Positions 50,569 through 59,891 are shown, counted from the first letter of the stretch. The stretch: 64,000 nucleotides of DNA from Streptomyces calvus (GCF_006782915.1 NZ_VCNP01000030.1:1-64000), one strand, 5' to 3'. Notes: generated from the sequence alone by a model not told the origin. Program-made: numbers and translations.

Positions 50569-51651
50569 GTGCCGAACGACATCGCCGTACGCCTGCCACA
50601 GCAAAAGGGCAGCGCCCCTTCCGGGCAGACCGCCGCGCCGCGGGAACACCGCTTCGACATCGACCTGATGCGGCTGATCTGCTCCGCGACCATCATGCTG
50701 GGGCACGTGGGCGCCCAGTTCATCCGCGCCACCGGCAACGACCCGGAGAACGGCGCGGGGGCGTACTGGGCGGGGCACGTGGCCGAGGCGGTCAACCCGT
50801 TCGCCGTTCCGATGTACTTCGCCATCGCCGGCTGGGCCGTCCTGGTGGGCGCGCCGCCGCGGGACAGCGCCCGGATGTGGCAGCGGATCGTCCGCAACAT
50901 CGTCCCGATGTTCGCGTGGACGGCCGTCTACCTGGCGTGGGCCTGGCTGCGGGACCGCAACGAGCGGCCCATGACCGAGCTGGCCGCGGACTCCCTGTTC
51001 GGCTCCGTGCAGCCCGCCTACCACCTGTGGTTCATGTACGCCTACATCCCGATCATCGCGCTGCTCGCCTTCGCGATGCTGATCAAGGCGGGGAAGCGGC
51101 CGTGGGGACTGGGCGCGGCACTGCTCGGCATCGCGGTCCTGCCCAGCGTCATGACCACGGTCACCGAGGTCACCGGCCGCGACCTGCCCACGGTCGCCTG
51201 GGGCTTCGGCACCTACTCGCTGGTGTACGCGGTCGGCGGCGCCCTTTTGTTCGCCCTGCCCGCCGAAGCCGTGCGCCGGCGCCTGCCGCTGATGCTGCTG
51301 CCGCTCACCATGGTCGGGGCGCTCTGGTACAACACGCAGATCCATTACGTGATGCCGAACGCGCACCTGTTCGTCGCCGTGATGAGCGTCTGCGTGCTGC
51401 TGCTGGTCTCGCGGGTCCGGGTGCCCGAGAAGTGGCGGCCCCGGGTGCGCACGCTGGCCAACGCGGCGCTCGGCGCGTACCTGGTGCACGTGCTGTTCGT
51501 GGAGGAGATCGTCACGCGCTTCGTCTCGCCGGACCTGAGCGCTCCGGCGGCGGGGCTGCTGCTGGTGGTCCTGGTCGCCACGGTCATGGTGCTGTCGTTC
51601 GCCAGCAGTCTGCTGTGGGGGCGGCTGAACCTGCGGCGGCTGCTCGGCTGA
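50569..51651 (+). CDS. Acyltransferase 3 family membrane protein, copy 1
   Basis: A 360-residue protein from GTG 50569 with about ten membrane helices. The family start FDIDLMRLICSATIMLGHVG (with the conserved Arg and His), NPFAVPMYFAIAGWAV (the FFxxSG-like motif degenerate to YFAIAG), HLWFMYAYIPIIALL and LGAYLVHVLFVEEIV follow the acyl_transf_3 pattern. Such proteins move acetyl or other acyl groups across the membrane onto extracellular glycans. Adjacent to the nonulosonate locus, O-acylation of the polymer is likely. Confidence 0.85.
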   Translation: MPNDIAVRLPQQKGSAPSGQTAAPREHRFDIDLMRLICSATIMLGHVGAQFIRATGNDPENGAGAYWAGHVAEAVNPFAVPMYFAIAGWAVLVGAPPRDSARMWQRIVRNIVPMFAWTAVYLAWAWLRDRNERPMTELAADSLFGSVQPAYHLWFMYAYIPIIALLAFAMLIKAGKRPWGLGAALLGIAVLPSVMTTVTEVTGRDLPTVAWGFGTYSLVYAVGGALLFALPAEAVRRRLPLMLLPLTMVGALWYNTQIHYVMPNAHLFVAVMSVCVLLLVSRVRVPEKWRPRVRTLANAALGAYLVHVLFVEEIVTRFVSPDLSAPAAGLLLVVLVATVMVLSFASSLLWGRLNLRRLLG

Positions 51652-51823
51652 CCCGGGAGCGCGCACCCGGAAGCCGTGCGTCCTCCATGCGGAGTTCGCC
51701 GGCTGTTCGCACTTCGCTCAACTCCGCATCCCTCCCGCCGCGCCGCCTCCCGCCTAGCCTGTCCTCAACCCGCGAGCCACATCACTCACACCGAGCTCCC
51801 GACGGATTGAGGTCTCCGGATCC

Positions 51824-52750
51824 ATGAACACCCGCTCCCTGCTCACCAGTTCGGTCTCCCGGCGGCTGCTGCGGCCGGTCGCCGACCTCATCGACCAGCG
51901 CATCGAACGGCGGCTCCGCTCGGTGGCCGCCGCGGACGCGGCGAGCGGCAAGGCACTCCGGGAGACCGCCGAGGCGGTCAAGCGCCAGCAGCTCACCCTC
52001 GACCTGCTGCTCGGCCCCGGCGGCCGCGGCCTGTCCAGGATCGTGAGCCCCGGCCCGCTGAGCCGTCTGCAGTCCGAGGTGGCTGAGCTGGCCGGGGACC
52101 GGGAGGCGGCCGTCCGCAACGTCGCCTCCGCGTACCGGCTGCTGATCGGGCTGGAGTCGCTCGGGGTCGGCCGGATCGCCGGCGGCACCATGAACATCTG
52201 CGGCAAGCTCGGCACCATCCCGCTGCTCGACCCGCCGAACGACGAGATCCTGGAGATCGGCACGCTGTACGGCATGTTCTCCACCGGGCTGATCCGGATG
52301 ATGGAGCGCGACGGCCGCAGCCCGAACGTGACGATCGTCGACCCGTTCGCCGGTGTGCAGCTCCAGCCCGGCACCCCGCAGCGCTCCGACCCCACGGGCA
52401 CCCCGGTCGACGAGCGGGCGGTGCGCACCAACCTCGCGCTGGCCGGCCCGGCGGGTGCGGCGGCCCGGATCCAGCGGGGCTTCTCCGAGGACCCGGAGAC
52501 CCGCGCCGCCGTCTCGGACCGCCGCTACGGCGTGATCGTCGTCGACGGCGACCACTCGGCGGAGGGCGTCGCCAAGGACCTGGAGTGGGCGGAGCAGATC
52601 GCCGCCCCGGGCGGGATCGTCGTCCTGGACGACTTCGGCGACCCGAAGTGGCCGGGCATCAAGGAGGCGCTGGACAAGCACCTCACGGGCGACACCCGCT
52701 TCACCTACCTCGGCAAGGCGGCGCTGTCGGCGTTCCTGCGGGCCTCCTGA
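51824..52750 (+). CDS. SAM-dependent methyltransferase-like protein (Methyltransf_24 type)
   Basis: A 308-residue protein from ATG 51824. The first ~110 residues are charged and helical (DQRIERRLRSV, ETAEAVKRQQLTLDLLLG), possibly a coiled coil. The Rossmann part shows ILEIGTLYGMFSTGLIRMME near residue 141 (SAM loop), VTIVDPFAG, VIVVDGDHSAEGVAKDLEWA near 233, and APGGIVVLDDFGD near 262. This DGDHS...DL pattern is that of Methyltransf_24 proteins acting on sugars or cell-wall glycans. Methylation of the wall polymer is inferred from position. Confidence 0.8.
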   Translation: MNTRSLLTSSVSRRLLRPVADLIDQRIERRLRSVAAADAASGKALRETAEAVKRQQLTLDLLLGPGGRGLSRIVSPGPLSRLQSEVAELAGDREAAVRNVASAYRLLIGLESLGVGRIAGGTMNICGKLGTIPLLDPPNDEILEIGTLYGMFSTGLIRMMERDGRSPNVTIVDPFAGVQLQPGTPQRSDPTGTPVDERAVRTNLALAGPAGAAARIQRGFSEDPETRAAVSDRRYGVIVVDGDHSAEGVAKDLEWAEQIAAPGGIVVLDDFGDPKWPGIKEALDKHLTGDTRFTYLGKAALSAFLRAS

Positions 52751-52782
52751 CCACACGCGGTACGAAAGACGTGCACAGCAGC

Positions 52783-53949
52783 ATGACCGAGACGACCCTC
52801 GGCCCGGCGCAGCCCCCGGCCCCCGCCACGCCGCCCGCAACGCCCACGACGCCCGCAGCGCCGGACGCCGCCGCCCCGCCCCGTTCCGCGGGCGCCGGCG
52901 GGCGCCTGCGCGCCCTGGACGGGTTGCGGCTGCTGGCCGCGCTGATGGTGGCGGCGTACCACTACGGCGGTCGCGGCGGCGACGTCAGTGCGGCGTGGGG
53001 CAGCTCGCCCGAGCGGCAGTTCCCCACGCTGCACGAGTACTTCGCCTACGGCTGCCTGGGCGTGCAGGTCTTCTTCGTGATCAGCGGGTTCGTGATCTGC
53101 ATGAGCGGCTGGGGCCGGCCGCTCAGGTCGTTCTTCGCCTCCCGCGCGGCGCGGCTGCTGCCCGCCTACTGGGTGGCGGTGCTGCTGGTGACGGCGGTGT
53201 TCGCGCTGCCGGTGGTCGCCTACGACGCGGTGTCGCCGAGCGACGCGCTGGTGAACCTGACGATGCTTCAGCAGCCGCTCGGCGCGGACCGGGTGCTGGG
53301 CGTGTGCTGGACGCTGTGGGCGGAGATCCGCTTCTACGCGCTGTTCGCGCTGTGCGTGGTGCTGCCGGGCGCGAACCGCCGGCGCGTGATCCTGTTCTGC
53401 GCGCTGTGGACGCTCGCGGCGGCGATCGCGCAGGGCGCCGACGAGCCGCTGCTGGACCTGGTGCTGATGCCCGAGTACGCGCCGTTCTTCGTCGGCGGCA
53501 TCGGCCTGTACCTCGTCCACCGCGACCGGCGGGACGTCCACGCGTGGGGCATCGTGGGCGTGAGCTTCCTGATCGGCCAGCACCAGGCGGTCCGGGGCCT
53601 GTGGCACGCGCCCAGCGCGGACGCCTTCTCGAACCGGACGTCGTTCGGGATCGTGCTTGTGGTGGCGCTGGGCTTCGCCGCGGTCGCCGCGATCGCGCTG
53701 GGCCTGCTGCAGTGGGCCGACTGGCGCTGGCTGACGGTGGCGGGCGCGCTGACGTACCCGTTCTACCTGGTCCACGAGCACCTGGGCTGGGTGGTGATCC
53801 ACGCCCTGCACCGCGGCCTCGGCCTGGCGTCGGCGGAGACCTTCGTCCTGACGGCCGCCGCGATGCTCCTGCTCGCCTGGGTGCTGCACCGCTGGGTCGA
53901 AAAGCCCCTGACCCCGAAACTCCGCACCCTGCTCACCACTCCTCGCTGA
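52783..53949 (+). CDS. Acyltransferase 3 family membrane protein, copy 2
   Basis: 388 residues from ATG 52783; GTG 52771 with GAAAG before it is an alternative adding four residues. A disordered Pro/Ala/Thr-rich N-terminus is followed by RLRALDGLRLLAALMVAAYH near residue 45 (conserved Arg-Leu-Asp-Gly-Leu-Arg and His), YGCLGVQVFFVISGFVICMS near 90 (the FFxxSG motif intact), RAARLLPAYWVAVLL, VCWTLWAEIRFY, and LTYPFYLVHEHLGWVVI. About ten membrane helices. Unlike copy 1 it has the full OafA/NodX-type signature. It closes the polymer-decoration cluster before a terminator. Confidence 0.88.
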   Translation: MTETTLGPAQPPAPATPPATPTTPAAPDAAAPPRSAGAGGRLRALDGLRLLAALMVAAYHYGGRGGDVSAAWGSSPERQFPTLHEYFAYGCLGVQVFFVISGFVICMSGWGRPLRSFFASRAARLLPAYWVAVLLVTAVFALPVVAYDAVSPSDALVNLTMLQQPLGADRVLGVCWTLWAEIRFYALFALCVVLPGANRRRVILFCALWTLAAAIAQGADEPLLDLVLMPEYAPFFVGGIGLYLVHRDRRDVHAWGIVGVSFLIGQHQAVRGLWHAPSADAFSNRTSFGIVLVVALGFAAVAAIALGLLQWADWRWLTVAGALTYPFYLVHEHLGWVVIHALHRGLGLASAETFVLTAAAMLLLAWVLHRWVEKPLTPKLRTLLTTPR

Positions 53950-53977
53950 CCGGACCGGGCCGGTCGGCCCGGTCCGG
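53950..53977. terminator. 12-bp bidirectional hairpin terminator
   Basis: CCGGACCGGGCC (53950-53961) pairs with 53966-53977 around a GGTC loop, right after the acyltransferase stop and before the convergent LysE-type gene. Confidence 0.8.
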
Positions 53978-53990
53978 GAGGTGAGCGGAG

Positions 53991-54638
53991 TCAGGCGGCC
54001 AGCGTCAGCTTCGCCGCGAAGCCCAGGAACAGGACGCCCGCCGCCGAGGTGGCCCCCGCCGACAGGCGACGGCGGCGGCGGAAGGCCGCGGCGAGCCGGG
54101 TGCCGCCGAAGATCAGCGCGCTGAGGTAGAGCACGCTGGCGATCTGGGCGAGGGTGCCGAGGACGACGAAGGACAGCGCCGGGTAGGCGTAGGCCGGGTC
54201 GACGAACTGCACGAAGAAGGCGACGAAGAACAGGATCGCCTTGGGGTTGAGGAGGCTGACGACCAGGGCCCGGCGGTACGGGCGCTCACCGGGCGCGACC
54301 TCGGCCACGCCGCCGGCGACGTCCTTCTCCCGCCGGGTCCGCCACATGCTCAAGGCGGCCCGCAGCATGCCGACGGCGAGCCACGTCAGATAGCCGGCGC
54401 CCGCGTACTTGACGATCCCGAACAGCACGGCGTTCGCCTGCAGCAGTGAGGCGACGCCGGCCGCCGACAGTGTCATCAGCACGGTGTCGCCGCACAGCAC
54501 CCCGGCCGCGGCCCGGTACCCGTCGCGCACGCCGCGCCGCGCCGCGACGGACAGGACGTACAGCGAGTTGGGGCCGGGCAGCAGAACGATGAGGACCAGG
54601 CCCGCGAGATAGGTGGGAAGGTCGATGACGCCGAACAT
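53991..54638 (-). CDS. LysE/RhtB-family amino acid exporter
   Basis: A 215-residue membrane protein from ATG 54638 with about six helices. VLIVLLPGPNSLYVLSVAAR near residue 15 is the family signature (LPGPxxxxV), followed by GYRAAAGVLCGD, WLAVGMLRA, and SLLNPKAILFFVAFFVQFVD near 125, which is strongly typical. Pumps amino acids such as leucine, threonine or homoserine lactone out of the cell; the substrate is unknown. It lies downstream of the mutase gene on the same strand. Confidence 0.88.
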   Translation of the reverse strand: MFGVIDLPTYLAGLVLIVLLPGPNSLYVLSVAARRGVRDGYRAAAGVLCGDTVLMTLSAAGVASLLQANAVLFGIVKYAGAGYLTWLAVGMLRAALSMWRTRREKDVAGGVAEVAPGERPYRRALVVSLLNPKAILFFVAFFVQFVDPAYAYPALSFVVLGTLAQIASVLYLSALIFGGTRLAAAFRRRRRLSAGATSAAGVLFLGFAAKLTLAA

Positions 54639-54704
54639 GACAGGAGTGTCGCACGCGGCGACGCCGCCCGTCCTCGGGGTCCCGACCGGTGGGAGAACGG
54701 ACCG

Positions 54705-56285
54705 TCAGAAGGCGTCCGACGGCACGTACGTGCCCCAGACCTCGCGCAGGGCGTTGCAGACCTCGCCGACGGTGGCGCGGGCGCGCAGGGCCTCCTTCAT
54801 CGGGTAGAGGACGTTGTCCTCGCCCTCGGCGGCCTTCTTCAGCTCGGCCAGGGCCGCGTCGACGGCCGGCTGGTCGCGCTCCGCGCGGAGCCTGGCGAGG
54901 CGTTCGGCCTGCTGCGCCTCGATGGCGGGGTCGACGCGCAGGGGCTCGTACGGCTCCTCCTCGTCGAGCTGGAAGCGGTTGACGCCGACCACGACCCGCT
55001 CGCCGGAGTCGGTCTCCTGGGCGATGCGGTAGGCGGAGCGCTCGATCTCGTTCTTCTGGAAGCCGTGCTCGATGGCGTTGACGGCGCCGCCGAGGTCCTC
55101 GACCTTCCGCATCAGCTCCAGCGCGGCGGCCTCGACGTCGTCGGTCATCTTCTCGATGACGTAGGAGCCCGCGAAGGGGTCGACCGTCGCCGTCACGTCC
55201 GTCTCGTAGGCGAGGACCTGCTGGGTGCGCAGGGCGAGCCGGGCGGACTTGTCCGTCGGCAGGGCGATCGCCTCGTCGAAGGAGTTGGTGTGCAGGGACT
55301 GGGTGCCGCCGAGGACCGCGGCGAGGCCCTGGACGGCGACGCGGACCAGGTTCACCTCCGGCTGCTGCGCCGTCAGCTGCACGCCGGCCGTCTGCGTGTG
55401 GAAGCGCAGCATCAGCGACTTGGGGTTCTTCGCGCCGAACTCCTCCTTCATCACCCGGGCCCAGATCCGGCGCGCGGCACGGAACTTGGCGACCTCCTCG
55501 AGGATGGTCGTACGGGCGACGAAGAAGAACGACAGGCGCGGGGCGAAGTCGTCCACGTCCATGCCGGCGGCGACCGCCGTGCGGACGTACTCGATGCCGT
55601 CGGCGAGGGTGAAGGCGATCTCCTGCGCGGGCGACGCGCCGGCCTCGGCCATGTGGTAGCCGGAGATCGAGATGGTGTTCCACTTCGGGATCTCGGCGCG
55701 GCAGTACTTGAAGATGTCGGCGATCAGCCGCAGCGACGGCTTCGGCGGGAAGATGTACGTGCCGCGGGCGATGTACTCCTTCAGCACGTCGTTCTGGATC
55801 GTGCCGGTGAGCTTGTCGGCGGGAACGCCCTGTTCCTCGGCGACCAGTTGGTACAGGAGCAGCAGCAGGGCGGCCGGCGCGTTGATCGTCATCGACGTGG
55901 ACACCTTGTCCAGCGGGATGCCGCCGAACAGCACCCGCATGTCGTCGATCGAGTCGACGGCCACGCCGACCTTGCCGACCTCGCCGTGCGCGATCGGCGC
56001 GTCGGAGTCGTGGCCCATCTGGGTGGGCAGGTCGAACGCGACCGACAGGCCCATGGTGCCGTTGGCGATCAACTGCTTGTAACGGGCGTTGGACTCGGTC
56101 GCCGTGCCGAAACCGGCGTACTGCCGCATCGTCCAGGGACGGCCGGTGTACATGGTCGGGTACACGCCTCGTGTGAACGGGTACTGCCCCGGCTCGCCCA
56201 GCTTCTGGGCCGGGTCCCAGCCCTCCAGGTCCCCGGGTCCGTAGACCGGTTCGACGGGCAGTCCGGACTCCGACTCGCGCGCCAT
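54705..56285 (-). CDS. Methylmalonyl-CoA mutase-type large subunit without B12 domain
   Basis: A 526-residue acyl-CoA mutase catalytic domain from ATG 56285. [19 protein letters not shown] near residue 43, [16 protein letters not shown] near 81, and [20 protein letters not shown] near 202 form the TIM barrel; RFHTQTAG and [14 protein letters not shown] near 320 are further hallmarks. The Tyr in RQYAGF matches methylmalonyl-type enzymes (Phe in isobutyryl, Ile in 2-hydroxyisobutyryl mutases). The C-terminal cobalamin domain (DxHxxG) is missing, so a separate small B12 subunit elsewhere is required. No small-subunit gene is adjacent. Confidence 0.9.
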   Translation of the reverse strand: MARESESGLPVEPVYGPGDLEGWDPAQKLGEPGQYPFTRGVYPTMYTGRPWTMRQYAGFGTATESNARYKQLIANGTMGLSVAFDLPTQMGHDSDAPIAHGEVGKVGVAVDSIDDMRVLFGGIPLDKVSTSMTINAPAALLLLLYQLVAEEQGVPADKLTGTIQNDVLKEYIARGTYIFPPKPSLRLIADIFKYCRAEIPKWNTISISGYHMAEAGASPAQEIAFTLADGIEYVRTAVAAGMDVDDFAPRLSFFFVARTTILEEVAKFRAARRIWARVMKEEFGAKNPKSLMLRFHTQTAGVQLTAQQPEVNLVRVAVQGLAAVLGGTQSLHTNSFDEAIALPTDKSARLALRTQQVLAYETDVTATVDPFAGSYVIEKMTDDVEAAALELMRKVEDLGGAVNAIEHGFQKNEIERSAYRIAQETDSGERVVVGVNRFQLDEEEPYEPLRVDPAIEAQQAERLARLRAERDQPAVDAALAELKKAAEGEDNVLYPMKEALRARATVGEVCNALREVWGTYVPSDAF

Positions 56286-56573
56286 GGTGTGATGCCTCCC
56301 GCTGAGCGGTGTTGCTCGACTCGATCGCCCGTGACCCGTCGCTCACCCACCAGTACCGGCCGATCCTTCGAGGGACTGTATCGGTGCGCGCGGCCCGGTG
56401 GAGCGGCGCGGGCTGGGACCTTCCTCACAGCTTCGGTGGGACTCCGCTCACAGCGCCCACCTCGGCGGTCGTCTTCGGTCACTCACCACCTTGCCCCGTT
56501 GTTCGGCGGCGGTCACCTCCTGGGTACATCCGAGGTGACGAGCGGACGTGTCCGGTGCGACGAGGGGGCTGGT

Positions 56574-57443
56574 GTGGGGAGCAGGGTCACGGTGGGGAAG
56601 GGTGTCGCCGCTCTGGCGGCGGCCGCGGTCCTGGCGGGCTGCGCGACCGGCTGCAAAGTGCAGCCGGCCGGCGCGGACGGGAGGCCCGGGTCGCCGGTGC
56701 GCATCGAGGTGCCGGACCGCACGCCGTCACCGCCGTCCGCGCCGACGTCGCGGGCGCCCGGTGCCGGACGCGGCCCGGCCACCGCGGTCACGCCGCCGGC
56801 GCCGCGGCCGGCGCGCGTGCTGTGGTCCCGCGGCGACTCCGGGCGCGACATCCGCGAACTCCAGGCGCGGCTGCGCCAGGTCGCCTGGATCTTCCACGGG
56901 CCGACGGGGACGTACGACGAGCTGACGGAGAAGGCGGTCCGCGGCTTCCAGGGCAAGCGCGGGCTGCCGGTGACCGGGAGGACCGACACCGTCACGTGGC
57001 AGCGGCTGCTCGGGATGACGCGCGAACCGGGCCGCTGGGAGCTGTATCTGATGGGCGGCCAGCCGGCCGACGCGCCCGACGCGCGCTGCCGGACCGGACG
57101 GGTGCTGTGCATCAGCAAGACGAGCCGCACCCTGCGCTGGATGATCGACGGGCGGACGGTGTCGACGATGCCGGTCCGTTTCGGTTCGGAGTTCACACCG
57201 ACCCGCGAGGGTGTGTTCAAGGTCTACTGGAAGTCCCGGGACCACGTGTCCACGCTCTATGACTCGCCCATGCCGTACGCGATGTTCTTCAGCGGCGGCC
57301 AGGCCGTGCACTACTCGGCCGACTTCGCCGCCCGGGGATACGCGGGTGCCTCGCACGGGTGCGTGAACGTGCGGGACGAGGCGGCGATCGCGCGGCTGTT
57401 CGAGCAGGTGCGGAACGGCGACAAGGTCGTCGTGCACTGGTGA
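56574..57443 (+). CDS. L,D-transpeptidase lipoprotein with peptidoglycan-binding domain
   Basis: A 289-residue protein from GTG 56574, with GAGGGGG upstream; GTG 56592 is an alternative. The lipobox is VLAGC, with the lipid Cys near residue 23, followed by a Pro/Ser-rich linker. A PG_binding_1 domain (GDSGRDIRELQARLRQ, RGFQGKRGLPVTGRTD) spans about 84-145. The YkuD domain spans about 170-288 with SKTSRTLRWM, AVHYSADFAARG and the catalytic ASHGCVNVRDEAA, the Cys near residue 262. It would crosslink peptidoglycan 3-3 or anchor polymer outside the membrane. Confidence 0.9.
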   Translation: MGSRVTVGKGVAALAAAAVLAGCATGCKVQPAGADGRPGSPVRIEVPDRTPSPPSAPTSRAPGAGRGPATAVTPPAPRPARVLWSRGDSGRDIRELQARLRQVAWIFHGPTGTYDELTEKAVRGFQGKRGLPVTGRTDTVTWQRLLGMTREPGRWELYLMGGQPADAPDARCRTGRVLCISKTSRTLRWMIDGRTVSTMPVRFGSEFTPTREGVFKVYWKSRDHVSTLYDSPMPYAMFFSGGQAVHYSADFAARGYAGASHGCVNVRDEAAIARLFEQVRNGDKVVVHW

Positions 57444-57462
57444 GGAAGAGCGAGGGAGAAAG

Positions 57463-57501
57463 GGCGCGGGCGGGACCGGGGGAACGTGTCCCGCCCGCGC
57501 C
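57463..57501. terminator. 14-bp perfect hairpin terminator
   Basis: GGCGCGGGCGGGAC (57463-57476) pairs with 57488-57501 around an 11-nt loop, between the convergent L,D-transpeptidase and anti-sigma-like genes. Confidence 0.85.
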
Positions 57502-57668
57502 AGGTGCACGAGCCGCGGGTACGGGGGGAACCCCGGCTCCGTGCGACGGCCGATGACCAGTCGGCTCACTGATTACTGCGCCCAGGGCGCCAAAAGTGTC
57601 ACACCCGTCGGCGAGAAAATTTCAGCGGTCACCAAAAGTGCTGGTCGGAGGCGGGTTCCGGGACGGTT

Positions 57669-58808
57669 TCAGCCCTCGTTGCCCTGGCTGTCCCGGGTCG
57701 CCTGGCTGGTTCGGACGCTCTGGTCGCCCTGGTTGCTCTCACTGCTCTCGCTGCTCTCAGTGCCCTGGGTGCTTCGGGCGGACTGGCCGCTCTCCGTTCC
57801 CTGCGCAGCACTCCCGCTGTTCCCGTGGCTCGACCCGCTGCCCCGACCGCCCGGGTTCCCCTCGACACCCTGGTTGCCCGTGGCGCCCTGGTTGCCCGTG
57901 GCGCCCTGGTTGCCCGTGGCGCCCCCGCCGCTGCCGCCGTTGGAGCCGCCGCTGTTGCGGCCCCCGCCGTCACCGCCGTCCCGGCCGTCGCCCTTTCCGG
58001 CGCCCTCGCCGGCCCCCTCGCCGCCCGTGGACCCGGTGCCGCCCGCACCGTCCGCGGCGAGCACGTCCGCGCAGTAGGCGCCGACGCGGGAGGAGCCGCC
58101 CGCCGCGCGCTCGACGAGGCGCCGGCGCTCGTCGTCGGGTTCCCTGCCGTCGCGCAGTGCGCGGCAGGCCGCGGCGATCCGCTCCGCGTCGCGTCCGGAC
58201 AGCGCCCCCGGTCCGTCCGGGTCCGCGCCGGGCCTGCCCGACGCCTGAGCCCCGTCCCGTCCCGTGCCGGAGGTGCCGCCGTGCGGACCCCCGGACGGGT
58301 CGCCCTGCCCGGGCGACGGTGACAGCAGCGGACGTTCGGCGTGCCTACCGGTGGCGGAGGCCGACGGTGAGCTGTCGGACGGGGTGGGCAGCATGCCCGT
58401 TCCGGTGAGGGCCGCGGCGCCGCCGACCACGCCGGCCACCAGCGCGGCGGCGAGGCCGACGCTCAGCGGACGCGCGCGACGCGACCCCGCGGCGGTTGCG
58501 GAACGCTCACCGCGCGGGCCGCGGACGCGGAGCGCACCGAGGCCGAGGCGCCGCTTCCCGGCACCGGCACCGGCGTCCTCGACGGCTCCCGCGCCCTCGG
58601 CGCGCGCCGCGCGGAAGGCGGCCAGCGCGGCCGCCTCGCCGGGGAGTTCCTCGTCGGCCGAGGGCTGGGGTGCGGAGAGCGCGCGGAGTGTTCCGGCGAG
58701 CCGTTCGGCCTGGTCACGGGCGGCGGGATCGGCAGCCTCGGGAGGCTCTCCGCTCAGCAAACGCTCCGCCGTCCCGCGGTCCAGCCACCTGTTCTGCTCG
58801 TCGGCCAT
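57669..58808 (-). CDS. Anti-sigma-factor-like membrane protein with collagen-like tail, copy 1
   Basis: 379 residues from ATG 58808 (TGATG overlap with the sigma stop; GTG 58811 also possible). The cytoplasmic part (about 1-112) begins MADEQNRWLDRGTAERLLSG. A single membrane helix, LSVGLAAALVAGVVGGAAAL, lies near 117-137. The outside part has ACRALRDG...AGGSSRVGAYCADVL (two Cys near 218 and 250), then a Gly-rich tail with GATGNQ units and Ser/Gln-rich runs. Coupled translation with the ECF sigma gene supports an anti-sigma role, although no classical zinc motif (HxxxCxxC) is seen. The Gly-X-Y-like tail could span or bind the wall. Confidence 0.78.
   Translation of the reverse strand: MADEQNRWLDRGTAERLLSGEPPEAADPAARDQAERLAGTLRALSAPQPSADEELPGEAAALAAFRAARAEGAGAVEDAGAGAGKRRLGLGALRVRGPRGERSATAAGSRRARPLSVGLAAALVAGVVGGAAALTGTGMLPTPSDSSPSASATGRHAERPLLSPSPGQGDPSGGPHGGTSGTGRDGAQASGRPGADPDGPGALSGRDAERIAAACRALRDGREPDDERRRLVERAAGGSSRVGAYCADVLAADGAGGTGSTGGEGAGEGAGKGDGRDGGDGGGRNSGGSNGGSGGGATGNQGATGNQGATGNQGVEGNPGGRGSGSSHGNSGSAAQGTESGQSARSTQGTESSESSESNQGDQSVRTSQATRDSQGNEG
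57877..57935. repeat. 18-bp in-frame tandem repeat inside the anti-sigma-like gene
   Basis: GCCCGTGGCGCCCTGGTT repeats three times; on the minus strand it encodes GATGNQ hexapeptides, so copy number can change without a frameshift. Confidence 0.85.
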
Positions 58809-59482
58809 CACATGTCCTTCTGCGTCCGCGCTCGCATCTGCGTCACTCTCGCGGACGTCACCGTACGACGGCGTGGTTCTCTCTGGGACGGTAGTGCGTC
58901 GAGCACACCTGCGGATCCGGAACGCGCGTCCGGGTCCTCGCCGAGCAGTTCGGCGAGCCGCTTCAGACCCCGGTGGGCGGCCGTCCGCACGGCGCCCGGC
59001 CGCTTGCCGAGCGTCTCGGCGGCGGTCTTGGCGTCGAGGCCCACCACCACACGCAGGACGACGGCCTCCGCCTGGTCCTGCGGCAGCCGGGCGATGAGGG
59101 AGAACGCGCTGTCGGTGGCCAGCGCCTCCATGGCCTCGATGGCGGTGTCGGACTCGGCGGCCCGTCCGGTGAGTTCGGTCTCGTCACCGCCGATCGCGGG
59201 ACGGCGCCCGCGCATGCGGATGTGGTCCAGCGCCCGGTTGCGGGCTATGCGGGCGGCCCAGCCGCGGAAGCGGTCCGCGTCGCCGGTGAACCGCTCCAGG
59301 TCCCGGGCTATCTGGAGCCACGCCTCGGAGGCCACGTCCTCCGCGTCGGGCTCGCCGACCAGTGTCCTCACGTATCCCAGCAGCCGCGGGTGCACGGCAC
59401 GGTACACAGTCCGGAACGCGGTCTCGTCCCCGTCCTGTGCCGCACGCACCGCGGCGGTCAGCTCCGCGTCGTCCCCCAGCAC
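58808..59482 (-). CDS. ECF RNA polymerase sigma factor, copy 1
   Basis: A 224-residue ECF sigma factor from GTG 59482. Region 2: YRAVHPRLLGYVRTLVGEPD, AEDVASEAWLQIARDLERF, FRGWAARIARNRALDHIRMR. Region 4: LIARLPQDQAEAVVLRVVVG then LDAKTAAETLGKRPGAVRTA. It ends with a polar ~40-residue tail. It is translationally coupled to the membrane anti-sigma-like gene. It is clearly paralogous to the sigma factor at 61082-61786 (DHLR/DHIR, RDQAEAV, LGKRPGAVRTA shared). Confidence 0.9.
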   Translation of the reverse strand: MLGDDAELTAAVRAAQDGDETAFRTVYRAVHPRLLGYVRTLVGEPDAEDVASEAWLQIARDLERFTGDADRFRGWAARIARNRALDHIRMRGRRPAIGGDETELTGRAAESDTAIEAMEALATDSAFSLIARLPQDQAEAVVLRVVVGLDAKTAAETLGKRPGAVRTAAHRGLKRLAELLGEDPDARSGSAGVLDALPSQREPRRRTVTSARVTQMRARTQKDM

Positions 59483-59759
59483 CGCGCGCGCCCTTCTGCG
59501 CCTTGCCGGTGCGGTTCTCGCGCACCGGGTTGTTCGCCGTCGTGGTTGCTCAATTGGTGGTTGCGGTCTCTAGGCCGCGGGAGGATGTTGTGGCTGTTTG
59601 TCCCGGGCGGCCTGGCGCGAAAGGCACGTTACGACGCGAAACCGCTCGCCGTCCATGTCCGTCCAAGATGCAACTAACCCGTGACACAGGATGGTGTGAC
59701 AGAAAATGCACCCCTGACGCTGTAGGAAGTACGGGTCGCCGCGCGGCCCGTGCCGCGCG

Positions 59760-59801
59760 ACGGCCGGGGCCTCTCCTGTGGGGGGTGGCGGCCCCGGCCG
59801 T
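59760..59801 (-). terminator. Hairpin after the second anti-sigma-like gene
   Basis: ACGGCCGGGGCC (59760-59771) pairs with 59790-59801 around an 18-nt loop, about 90 nt beyond the stop on the minus strand. The rest of 59483-59891 contains the promoter region of the first sigma gene and no gene. Confidence 0.6.
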
Positions 59802-59891
59802 TGCCACGGCAGCAGCGCCACGGGCGCGTGCAGCAGCGCGGAGTTCCCCGTCTTCCCCGGCTTCCCCGGTCAAAGGTGTCACAGGGGTACG

